Below are positions 51,801-60,200 of a stretch of DNA of 64,000 nucleotides, piece by piece. Under the pieces are notes generated by a model, which was given only the letters and a program-made list of their open reading frames with translations, was not told the DNA's origin and searched no databases. The position numbers and the translations under genes were made by a program. The stretch is from positions 235,461 to 299,460 of the forward strand of contig NZ_PYXZ01000007.1 of the NCBI RefSeq assembly GCF_003057875.1, written 5' to 3'. Origin of the DNA: Nocardioides currus (GTDB taxonomy: Bacteria > Actinomycetota > Actinomycetes > Propionibacteriales > Nocardioidaceae). Numbering within the stretch: the first letter of the stretch is position 1; every line of letters begins with the position of its first letter.

Positions 51801-52465
51801 TTGCGGGTGCTGGTGCCGTCGGGCGTGCCGAGCAGCCCGGGGTTGGTGGTGAGGTTGGTGTTCGACGCGACCAGCAGGCCGTCCTCGTAGACCCGCGCCG
51901 CGCCCGGAGCTGCCGGCGTGCCGCCGTCGATGCTGTAGGTGATGTGGCGCCACTGCCCGGTCGGCACGCGGCCGGCCCGCGAGGCGCTCTGCTCGGAGGC
52001 GAACCCGGCCTCCGCGATGGTCGAGCGCAACCGGTTGCTGCTGTCGTTGGTGGTGAAGAGGTAGCCCGTGCCGTTGGGATAGGTCGCGGAGCTGCCGAGG
52101 TTGTACATGAACCAGTTGCCGCTGGTCAGGCTCGGGTCGACCCAGACGTCGAAGTCGACGGTGACGTCCTCGAGGCCGGACAGCAGGTTGTCGGGCAGCG
52201 TGATCGCGTTGCCGCCGCTGTTCGCCCCACCGCTGAAGGTGAACCCGTCACCTGCGTTCCAGGTGGTGGCCCCGGCGACGGTGCCGTTGCGGCCGTTGCC
52301 CGACGAGTCCGCCGCGACGGTCCCGGAGGTCTCGTCGAGCTTCCACCAGCCGACCAGGTCGGTGGTGAGGTCGCCCTCGACCCCCGAGGCCGGGCCGACG
52401 CCGGCGACGACGCCGCCCAGCGACGCGACGAGCGCCAGGGCGCCGGCGATCCACGTGCGTGTCAT
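48827..52465 (-). CDS. secreted multidomain GH43-type arabinofuranosidase/arabinanase
   Basis: A 1,212-residue exported glycosidase. Order: signal peptide (WIAGALALVASLGGVVAG), LamG/concanavalin-type domain at about 30-255 (VGWWKLDETSGT, GRLRDFRIYSRAL), two Ig-like repeats at about 260-440 (both with S-S-P/D-V-T-R-P), five-bladed GH43 propeller at about 442-775 (LRDPFVIRS near 497, GNTWAPEAFYDEE, MIDATVVKDGD), then Ig-like repeats to the end and a basic C-terminus. It probably trims arabinose side chains or arabinan outside the cell. ATG 52465 is 1 base after the GH51 stop. Confidence 0.85.
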   Translation of the reverse strand: MTRTWIAGALALVASLGGVVAGVGPASGVEGDLTTDLVGWWKLDETSGTVAADSSGNGRNGTVAGATTWNAGDGFTFSGGANSGGNAITLPDNLLSGLEDVTVDFDVWVDPSLTSGNWFMYNLGSSATYPNGTGYLFTTNDSSNRLRSTIAEAGFASEQSASRAGRVPTGQWRHITYSIDGGTPAAPGAARVYEDGLLVASNTNLTTNPGLLGTPDGTSTRNVLGRSAYGGDLSFKGRLRDFRIYSRALTGAEAAASAEDTSAAAAQTDADALSLGDTSAVVADLALPATGTNGSTIAWATSDASVVTAGGDVTRPAYGAPAGTATLTATLTRGAVSRTKAFTVTVAPEEQSDEGRAQAAVAAVELVHPDDVRGNVTLPVTGTGGTALAWSSSAPAVVGDTGEVTRPAHGSAPVDVVLTVTATLRAATATRSITVRVQPLPAPADYEAYAFAYFAGESTDDGEKIYLGASRGNDPLDYDVLNDGKPVLASQFGTRGLRDPFVIRSAEGDRFYLLATDLKAYPAVDFGEAQETGSKYLEVWESTDLVHWSDQRHVKVSSDFAGNTWAPEAFYDEEAGEYVVYWASALYPTTDVAGRDINTSYQQMMYATTRDFVTFSDPQPWIDVKRGTGRGMIDATVVKDGDTFFRFVKDEAVMTPRQERSTDLRATVTGSLPTTTSAPGWQLVKEQVGVGQPNPWGGTYTQGEGPTVFRDNEVEDRWYMFIDQPSYHGGRGYLAFRTDDIASGTWTSVPTADLPSSPRHGTVIPVTQAELDTMRAAYQPDLLVESVGDVAVTTREGTAPVLPATVTAEMGDGTTREVGVRWDDVAPAAYAAPGTFTVTGTVVRGSADRPVATVTVTDAADPVVTLGAGTADGDDGWWVTDPVSATATATDASGVATVSVSVDDAPWTRSDGATASTPVAGDGTHTVRARALDTTGNASTVESLEVRIDATDPVSRATADTDRTVTIRSADATSGVRRTEYRVGSGAWTAYAGPFAAGSAAAIDYRAIDRAGNVEPTNTLAVPAPGAEPATTSIAASGAATARWGATAPLAVRVTGPTGVPSGTVRVVSGDRLVGSGQLVDGRLRLALDTTALGAGTHALRVRYDGSAAHAAASTTTTLRVLRAGSTTTVRVVRSVARVRVVTDPAGQVPDRVRARLLRSGKVVRSRWLDLSATGKARWRVSGRPATYVVRVVTPGSTTLERSTDSARLRLR

Positions 52466-52466
52466 G

Positions 52467-55400
52467 TCAGTTCTTCCCTTCACGGCGGGTGACCCGCAGG
52501 ACGGTGCTGTCCGACGAGCGGGCGACGTCCGGCGAGCCGGCGTACGTCGCGGTGATGCGGTGCCTGCCCGGGGCGAGGCCACGCAGGACGAGTCGTGCCT
52601 TCCCGTCCCGCAGGGTGACCGTGCGGGACCTGGCCTTCTTCCCGGTCCTCACGGTGATCCGGACCGTCCCGGTGGCGTCGACCGCCGAGGTCACCCGTAC
52701 GGCGACGACGGCCTTCCTCGCCGACAGGGAGCGGTGACGGGCCGCGACCTGCACGGTCGAGGACGCCCTCGCGACCACGACCGTGACGGTGTCCTGGGAG
52801 GCGCCCCAGGCGGTGTCCCCGGCGTAGCGCACGGTCAGTGGGTGGCTGCCGACGCCGAGCTGGATGGCGGGCACCCGGAGGGTCACCCGACCGCCGGTGA
52901 CGGTGCCGGTGGTCAGTGCTCCGGTCGGGCCGGACAGGGTGACGGTCCCGGTGGGCGTCCCGCCCTGGCCGCTGACGGCGACGTCGACGTCGACCGTGCC
53001 GCCCAGGCGGACCGGTTCGTCGGAGGTGACGGCCGCCGTGGCGCTGGCGGCGAGCTGCTGGCCCGCGGCCGGGACGGCCAGGGTGCCGGGCTGCTCGGCC
53101 TGGCCGAGGCGGTCGACGGCGCGGTAGTCGAGGCTGGTGGCCGCGTCGCCGACCGGCACGGGCGAGGCGTACGTCGTCCACGGCCCGGCACCGAGGCGGA
53201 ACTCGATCCTCTCGACGCCCGCGCCGGCGTCGGCCGCGGTCAGGGTCGCCGTGCGCGCGGCGGCGTCGAGGCTCGCCCGGGTGACCGGTGCGACGGCGTC
53301 GATGCCGACCACGAGCGGGCGGACCTCGCCGACGTTGCCCGCGGCGTCGGTCGCGCGGACCCGCACGGTGTGGAGGCCGTCGCCCTGGACGGCGACCTCA
53401 CCGGTGGCGCCCTGGATGCGTGTCCACGCGCCGTCGTCGACGGACACCTCGAGCGCCGCGACCCTCCGGTCGTCGGTGGCGGTGATCCGCACGGAGGCGG
53501 GGTCGGCGTACCAGCCGTTGACGCCCTCGCCAGCGACGCGCAGCTCGTCGACCACGGGGGCGACGGCGTCCTCGGTGTGCATCCGGAGGAAGGTCACCGA
53601 CGAGGCCGGGAACTCGTAGACGAACGAGTCGCCGATCCCCTGGACCTGGCGGGTGCGCGGCTTGATCAGGTTGGGCGCGGCCTTGGTGTTGGTGGCGCCC
53701 GGGGCGCCACTCAGCGTGGTGACGGTGGCCGTGCCCTCGATGCCGGCGTCGGCGACCTCGACCTGGGTGCGGGCGGGGCTCGTCGAGGTGTTGACCACCT
53801 TGGCGACGAGGTCGCCGCTGCGCTCGTCGCGGGTCACGACCTGGTAGAGCGTGGCGGGCGGTGCGGGCTGGTCGTACTCCATCTGCAGCACGCCGTCGAG
53901 GTAGAGCTCGATGTGGGTGCCGTCGACGACGACCTTGACCCGGTAGGTCTGTCCGGTGACGAGGCTCGTGTTCTCGAGCGCCTTCACCTCCGACGCGCTG
54001 CCGCCGGTCGCACGCTGGAGGACGGAGCGGGTGTTGCCCCAGCCGCCGATGTTCCACCAGTAGAAGTTGTTGGCGCCGGTGGCACCGAAGCCGACGAGGA
54101 AGCCCTCGGACCCGGCGGTCTTGGTGGCGTCGAGCTCGAGCGTGTAGTTGCTCCAGTCCTTGCCGTAGGCGCCGACCGGGATGGTGCGGGCGTCGGTGAC
54201 CGAGGTGCTCGTCTGCGCGTAGCGACCGTCGTTGACCGTCCACGTCCCGGACTGCGGCGTCCACTGCGAGGCGTCGGCGAACTGGTCGGAGAAGAGCGTC
54301 CGGCCGGAGTCGTTGGCCTTCACCGTGACGTTGTCGTACGCCGCCGCGGTGGCCCAGGTCGAGAGGAACACGCCGCCGGTGATGTCGTCCGCGGCGGTGG
54401 CCGGGGCGTCGTACGTGCTGGGCACGACCTCGTCGCCGAGGTTGTTGCCGAAGAGCTTCTGCACCTCCCAGTTGGGCGTCTCCCACGACTCGTCGTTGTC
54501 GAACCAGATGGCGTCGGGGTTCCACTGGACGTGCGACTCGTTGGCGAGGAGCGGCGCGTAGGACGCGAGCTTCACGACGTCGGCGTTGCGCTGCAGCGCG
54601 GTCATGTAGGACGCCTCGGAGAGCGCGTTGTACATCGTGTTGCCGCGCGAGGCGTACTCACCCAGGAACACCTTCGGGCCCTCGCGGTCGTAGGAGTCGT
54701 AGCGGGCGTTGTTCTCCAGGAACCACTGCGGGTCGCGGTAGTAGTGCTCGTCGACCAGGTCGACGTCCTGCGCCCGGTTGAAGGCCCAGAGGGTGTCGAA
54801 GCGGGCACCGGAGGAGTCCGGGCCCGAGTTGGAGATGATCTTGATGTCCGGGTACCTCGCTGCGATGGCGTCGCGGAACTCCGGGAAGTTCTGCTCGAAG
54901 GTCGTGGTGTTCTCCTCGTTGCCGAGGCCGATCATGTCGAGGCCGAACGGCTCCGGGTGGCCGAGCGCGGCCCGCCTGGCGCCCCACTCGGTGTCGGTGC
55001 CGCCGTTGGCGAACTCGATCAGGTCGACGGTGTCGTCGACCCAGCGGTCGATCAGCGCGGGGTCGTGCATCTCGGGGATGCCCGCGCCGCCGCAGCCGTT
55101 GGCACCGACCGACACGACCGGCAGCGGCTCGGCGCCGAGGTCCTCGGCGAGCTCGAAGTACTCCAGGTAGCCGATGCCGTAGGACTGGTTGTAGCCCCAG
55201 AAGTTCCAGTTGGCCGGGCGCTCCTCGACGGGACCGATGGTCTCCTTCCACTGGTAGGTGCGGCGCCGGTCGGTGTAGCCGCTCTCCTCGTAGGTGCGGA
55301 AGGTGCCGACGTTGGTGACGCAGCCGCCGGGGAACCGGAGGAAGCCGGGGTCCATCGCGGCGATCTTCTCGCCGAGGTCCTTGCGCAGGACCGACTTCCC

Positions 55401-57104
55401 GTTGACCGGGCCGACCCAGCGGTCGGCCGGCATCAGCGAGACCATGTCGAGTCCGACGACCGACGGTGCGCCGGCGAGGACGACGAGCCGCGCGGCGTCA
55501 GTGGTGGTGCCGGGGTTCAGCGTGAAGGGGTACTTCCGCCACGTGTCCGAGCCGTCGAGCGCGACGGTGGCCGCGCCGAGGGTGGCGTCGCCGGCGGCGT
55601 TCTCGAGCCGGACGGTGAGCTGCTGCGCGGTCGTGCTGCGGGCCCAGAGGTAGCCGTCGTACGCCGCTCCGGCCTTCACGGCGAAGCCGTTGTTGAAGCC
55701 GGTGTTGCGCACGCCGTCGCCCGCTGCGGCAGCGGTGAGGCGCAGGTGGTTGCGGTTCATCGCGTTGAGCCGGGTGGCGTCGTCCACGACGGTGCCGGTC
55801 GTGCCGGCGCCGCTGCGGTCGAGCACCTGCCAGGCGGTGAGGCCGGTGAAGGAGCCGTTGTCGGAGGAGTTGAACTCGAACGACCTGTTGCGGACCAGCT
55901 CGGCGTAGAGCCCGCCGTCGGCTGCGTAGTTGATGTCCTCGTAGAAGATGCCGAACATGTCGTCGCTGATCGAGGCGCCGGTGCCGTCGCCGTCGATGCT
56001 CAGCGTCGAGGTGCCCTCGTCGACCTCGGAGAGGACGAAGCGGACCGCGTCGGCCTCGGCCCCGGTCACCAGCGCACCGCCGTCACCGGGCACGACGTAC
56101 GCCGCCGGGTCGGCCGCCGAGCGCACGACGAGCGTGCCCCCGCCGGCGTCGGTCAGGCGCAGCGGAGTCGGCTCGTCCCCGTTGGCGCCGAGGACGAGCG
56201 CGCCGTCGCGCAGGACCAGCGGCGCGGCGTCGGTGGCGAGGGCGACCGTGCCGTTGCCGAGGTCGGCGGCCTGCAGCCGCAGGCTCGCGGTCGGCTGGTC
56301 GGCGCTCAGCCGCAGCGTGGTTCCGTCGGCGACGAGGTAGGGCGCGTCACCGTCGGCCCGCAGGACGAACGGCCCGCTGGGGGTGACGTCGGCTCCGGGC
56401 TCGTGCTCGATGGTGAACGAGTCGAAGGCGGCCGGGAGGGCGGTGCCGTCCTGGGCGGCCAGCGCGTAGAGCCCGACCTGGGTGGTGTCGAAGGAGACGG
56501 TGGTGGTGCCGGCGGTGACCCACGTCGACCCGTCCCACCAGCTGCTGGTGATCGTGTCGCCGACCCGCGCCAGCCGCAGGCGCTCGGCACTGGACCCCGG
56601 CCGGTCGGCGAAGCTGACGGCGCTGAACGTCGCTCCGCTCTCGACGTCGGTCTCGACCGCGCGACCCGACGGGGACAGCCCACCGACGAAGGTGAGGCCG
56701 GCGCGGACGTAGTTGTCCATGTCCTGCCAGGCGATCAGGCCGGCGCCCTGGTAGACCTTGGCGACCGCCGCGGAGACGTCGGCGGTGGCCGTGAAGTCGC
56801 CGACCGGGACGTCGAGGACGACCACGTTCCGCGCCGAGTTCACCGTCTGGTAGGTATCGCCGGGCTGACCGGAGATCCGCAACGCACCGCCCGCGACCGA
56901 GAGGTTCGCCGGGTCGGGGTTGACCACCTCCCAGCGGCCGTCGAGCGCGGCGCCGTCGAAGGTGTCGGTCCACGTCACGGCGTCGTCCGCGGCGGCTGCG
57001 GGGCCGGCGGTGGCACTCACCATGGCGGTCACCGTGGCGAGTCCGGCGGCGAGCACGACGGCTGCGGTGAGAGCGGCAGTGGGTCGGCGGTGAGAGAGGG
57101 TCAT
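52467..57104 (-). CDS. secreted multidomain GH51 alpha-L-arabinofuranosidase
   Basis: A 1,545-residue exported enzyme, far longer than the usual 500-residue intracellular GH51. Order: signal peptide ending near AAAADD (residue 40), LamG-like domain at about 45-235, beta-trefoil-like stretch at about 245-370, GH51 catalytic region from about 375 (DDMFGIFYEDINYAADGG) to about 920 with the acid/base Glu in IGLGNEENT (about 726) and the nucleophile Glu in FLGEYASRGN (about 816), a second LamG-like domain near 935-1090, and Ig-like repeats with a basic end. Releases terminal arabinofuranose from polysaccharide. First gene of the minus-strand operon; LacI-type operator upstream. Confidence 0.87.
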   Translation of the reverse strand: MTLSHRRPTAALTAAVVLAAGLATVTAMVSATAGPAAAADDAVTWTDTFDGAALDGRWEVVNPDPANLSVAGGALRISGQPGDTYQTVNSARNVVVLDVPVGDFTATADVSAAVAKVYQGAGLIAWQDMDNYVRAGLTFVGGLSPSGRAVETDVESGATFSAVSFADRPGSSAERLRLARVGDTITSSWWDGSTWVTAGTTTVSFDTTQVGLYALAAQDGTALPAAFDSFTIEHEPGADVTPSGPFVLRADGDAPYLVADGTTLRLSADQPTASLRLQAADLGNGTVALATDAAPLVLRDGALVLGANGDEPTPLRLTDAGGGTLVVRSAADPAAYVVPGDGGALVTGAEADAVRFVLSEVDEGTSTLSIDGDGTGASISDDMFGIFYEDINYAADGGLYAELVRNRSFEFNSSDNGSFTGLTAWQVLDRSGAGTTGTVVDDATRLNAMNRNHLRLTAAAAGDGVRNTGFNNGFAVKAGAAYDGYLWARSTTAQQLTVRLENAAGDATLGAATVALDGSDTWRKYPFTLNPGTTTDAARLVVLAGAPSVVGLDMVSLMPADRWVGPVNGKSVLRKDLGEKIAAMDPGFLRFPGGCVTNVGTFRTYEESGYTDRRRTYQWKETIGPVEERPANWNFWGYNQSYGIGYLEYFELAEDLGAEPLPVVSVGANGCGGAGIPEMHDPALIDRWVDDTVDLIEFANGGTDTEWGARRAALGHPEPFGLDMIGLGNEENTTTFEQNFPEFRDAIAARYPDIKIISNSGPDSSGARFDTLWAFNRAQDVDLVDEHYYRDPQWFLENNARYDSYDREGPKVFLGEYASRGNTMYNALSEASYMTALQRNADVVKLASYAPLLANESHVQWNPDAIWFDNDESWETPNWEVQKLFGNNLGDEVVPSTYDAPATAADDITGGVFLSTWATAAAYDNVTVKANDSGRTLFSDQFADASQWTPQSGTWTVNDGRYAQTSTSVTDARTIPVGAYGKDWSNYTLELDATKTAGSEGFLVGFGATGANNFYWWNIGGWGNTRSVLQRATGGSASEVKALENTSLVTGQTYRVKVVVDGTHIELYLDGVLQMEYDQPAPPATLYQVVTRDERSGDLVAKVVNTSTSPARTQVEVADAGIEGTATVTTLSGAPGATNTKAAPNLIKPRTRQVQGIGDSFVYEFPASSVTFLRMHTEDAVAPVVDELRVAGEGVNGWYADPASVRITATDDRRVAALEVSVDDGAWTRIQGATGEVAVQGDGLHTVRVRATDAAGNVGEVRPLVVGIDAVAPVTRASLDAAARTATLTAADAGAGVERIEFRLGAGPWTTYASPVPVGDAATSLDYRAVDRLGQAEQPGTLAVPAAGQQLAASATAAVTSDEPVRLGGTVDVDVAVSGQGGTPTGTVTLSGPTGALTTGTVTGGRVTLRVPAIQLGVGSHPLTVRYAGDTAWGASQDTVTVVVARASSTVQVAARHRSLSARKAVVAVRVTSAVDATGTVRITVRTGKKARSRTVTLRDGKARLVLRGLAPGRHRITATYAGSPDVARSSDSTVLRVTRREGKN

Positions 57105-57159
57105 CGCGGTCCTCGGGTCCGTGGCTGGTCACGCGGATGTGACGGGCACCACAACGCAG

Positions 57160-57173
57160 TGTTAGCGCTCACA
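57160..57173. promoter_or_regulatory. LacI-type operator, GH51 side
   Basis: TGTTAGCGCTCACA is an imperfect palindrome of the LacI/GalR operator type, just downstream of the leftward -35 TTGACG (minus strand, 57181-57186). A bound repressor would block the GH51-GH43 operon. Confidence 0.65.
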
Positions 57174-57180
57174 TGCGATC

Positions 57181-57219
57181 CGTCAAGGCCTGTCTCGCCC
57201 GGGAACTGCGCCCTTGACG
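57181..57219. promoter_or_regulatory. divergent -35 elements of the arabinan locus
   Basis: CCGTCAAGG and CCTTGACGG face away from each other, giving TTGACG -35 hexamers at 57181-57186 (leftward) and 57214-57219 (rightward). The -10 elements are weak (AACACT leftward, CACACT rightward). Confidence 0.5.
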
Positions 57220-57248
57220 GCTCCGAGTGACCGGGGCCACACTCGCGC

Positions 57249-57262
57249 TGTTAACGTTCACA
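57249..57262. promoter_or_regulatory. LacI-type operator, double-GH43 side
   Basis: TGTTAACGTTCACA matches the first operator in 11 of 14 positions and has the central CG of LacI-family sites. It lies between the rightward promoter and the start at 57279. Confidence 0.65.
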
Positions 57263-57278
57263 TCCCACGGAGGTCCTG

Positions 57279-60200
57279 GTGTCCACACGACTCGCCCGGC
57301 GCACGGCACGAGGCGCGGTGATCGCCCTCCTGGCCTCGCCCCTCACGCTCCTGGCGCCCCTCACCCCCACCGCCTCGGCGGCGGACGTCACCGACGGGCT
57401 CCTCCTGCGCTACGACCTGACCCAGACCTCGGGCACCGTGGTGACCGACTCCTCGGGCCACGGTCGCGACGGCACCCTGAACGGCGGCGGCACCTGGACC
57501 GGGACCACCGGGCTCGCCCTCGACGGCGTCGACGACCACGTGCAGCTGCCCGACGACGTCCTGGCCGGACTGTCGTCCGTCACCGTCTCGAGCGACGTCT
57601 ACATCGAGCCCAGCCAGGCTGGCAACTACTTCATCTGGGGCCTCGGCAACCCGGCCGTCGGCAGTCCCGCCTCAGGCTCGGGCTACCTGATGGCGACCGG
57701 CAACACCTTCCGCGCGAGCATCACCAACACCTGGTGGAACAACGAGAAGAACACCGCGCCCTCCCCCGCGCGCAACCTCGCCCGCGGCGTGTGGAAGACC
57801 GTCACCTACACCCAGACCGGCACGACCGGCACGCTCTACGAGGACGGCGTCCAGGTCGGGCAGAACACCAACGTGACCGTCCTGCCGAGCGCGATCGGCA
57901 ACGGCACGACGACCAACAACGTGCTCGGCGAGTCCAACTACGCCGCCGACAGCTCGCTCAAGGGCAAGGTCAGGAATTTCCGGCTCTACAGCCGGGCCCT
58001 GACCGCCTCCGAGGTCGCCGACATCTCGCTGACCGACGCCAACCGGCTGTCCTCCGACACCGAGGGGCTCAGCCTCGGCGACCTGTCCGGCGTGACCGCC
58101 GACCTCACCCTGCCGACCACCGGCGCCTTCGGCTCGGCCATCGGCTGGGCCTCGAGCAAGCCGGGCACCATCAGCAGCACCGGCGTGGTCACCCGCCCCG
58201 GAGCGGGCGCCGACCCGGTCCAGGTCACCCTGACCGCCACCCTGACCCGCGGCTCGGGGACGGCGACGAAGACCTTCGACGCGACCGTCCTCCCCGACGA
58301 GGGCGACCAGTCCAAGGCCGACGCGGCCGCCGCCGCGCTCGCCCTCGTCCACCCCGACGACGTGCGTGGTCACCTGACCCTGCCGACGACCGGCAGGCAC
58401 GCCTCGACCGTCGCCTGGACCTCCTCGGCGCCGGCGATCGTCGCACCTGACGGCATCGTCGACCGGCCCTCCCCCGGCGCCGGTGACGCGAGCGTCACCC
58501 TGACCGCGACGGTCACCGTCGGCGGTGCGACGGCCAACCGCCAGTTCCCGCTCACCGTGCGGCAGGCGCCCGCCCCGGCGCCGTACGCCGGTTATGCCTT
58601 CAGCTACTTCACCGGAAACTCGGTCGCCGGCGAGAAGATCTACTTCGCGGCGAGCCGCGGCAACAATGCGCTGCGCTGGGACGAGCTCAACGGTGGCCAG
58701 CCGGTCCTCGACTCGACGTTCGGCGAGATGGGCCTGCGCGACCCGTTCCTGATCCGCTCCCCCGAGGGCGACCGCTTCTTCCTGATCGCCACCGACCTGT
58801 CGATCGGCCGCAACGGCGACTGGGACCGCTCGCAGCGCCAGGGCAGCCGCTACCTCGAGATCTGGGAGTCCACCGACCTCAAGAACTGGTCGGAGCAGCG
58901 CCACGTCCTCGTCTCCCCGCCGACCGCCGGCAACACCTGGGCCCCGGAGGCCTACTGGGACGACGACCTCCAGCAGTACGTCGTCTTCTGGGCCTCGAAG
59001 CTCTACGCCGAGGACGACCCCGGGCACACCGGCAACACCTACAACCGGATGCTCTACGCCACGACCCGCGACTTCGTGACCTTCAGCGAGGCGAAGACCT
59101 GGCAGGACATCGGCTCCTCGCGCATCGACTCCACCGTGATCAAGGAGGGCGACTCCTACTACCGCTTCACCAAGGACGAGGGCGCCGGCAGCACCGGCTG
59201 CTCCGACATCATCCAGGAGAAGAACGACAGCCTCACCGAGCCCGACCTCGTCGGCGCCAAGGCCTGGGCCTTCCAGGACGGCTGCATCGGCCGCGACGCC
59301 GGCACCTCGGCCGTCGAGGGCCCGACCGTCTTCAAGCGCAACCCCGGCGACACCTCGGGCGGGCAGTACTACCTCTTCGTCGACGAGTACGGCGGTCGCG
59401 GCTACATCCCGCTGACGACCGACGACCTCGAGGCGCCCGACTGGAAGGTGCCGTCCGGCTACCGGCTGCCCGCCAGCCCGAGGCACGGCACGGTCCTGCC
59501 GGTCACCCAGGCCGAGCTCGACGCGCTGCGCGCCGACCTCCCGGCCCCGCCCCCGCCGGTGCAGAGCACCGAGGACGGGCTCATCGCGGCGTACCCCCTC
59601 ACCGGTGACGCCGAGGACGTCAGCGGCCACGGGTACGACGCCACGGTGGTCGGCGACGCGACCTTCGCCGACGACGCGCTCACGCTGGGCGGCTCGACCG
59701 GCCACGTGAAGCTCCCCGACAACCTGATGAGCGGCCTCGACGCCATCACCGTCTCGACGCGGGTGTGGGTCGACCCGGCCCAGTCGGGCAACTACTTCGT
59801 GTGGAACCTCGGCAACACCGGTTCGAACGGCGTCGGCAACGGCTACCTCTTCGCCACCGGCAACAGCACCTACCGGGCCGCGATCGCGTCGGGCAACTGG
59901 ACGACCGAGCAGGGCATGACGTCAGGTTCCGCGCTGGCCCGCGGCGAGTGGAAGACGCTGACCTACACGCTGGGCGGCGGCGTCGCGACGCTCTACCTCG
60001 ACGGCCGCCAGGTGGCGCGCAACGCCGACGTCAGCCTGACGCCGGGCGACATCGGCGACGGGGTCACGACGGCGAACTACATCGGCCGGTCGGCGTACAA
60101 CGGCGACAACCGGCTCCGCGGCAAGGTGCGCGACTTCCGGCTCTGGTCCCGCGCGCTCTCCGGCGCGGAGGTGGCCGAGCTCGCGGCAGCACCCACCGAC

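Noticed and set aside
47621..52492. Open frame of 1,623 codons on the plus strand
   Set aside because: It lies antisense to the GH43 and galM genes. It is low-complexity (Gly, Arg, Val, Asp) without any domain, as expected from the codon bias of the opposite strand.
52101..57230. Open frame of 1,709 codons on the plus strand
   Set aside because: Antisense shadow of the GH51 gene, which has a signal peptide and catalytic motifs. The shadow has none.
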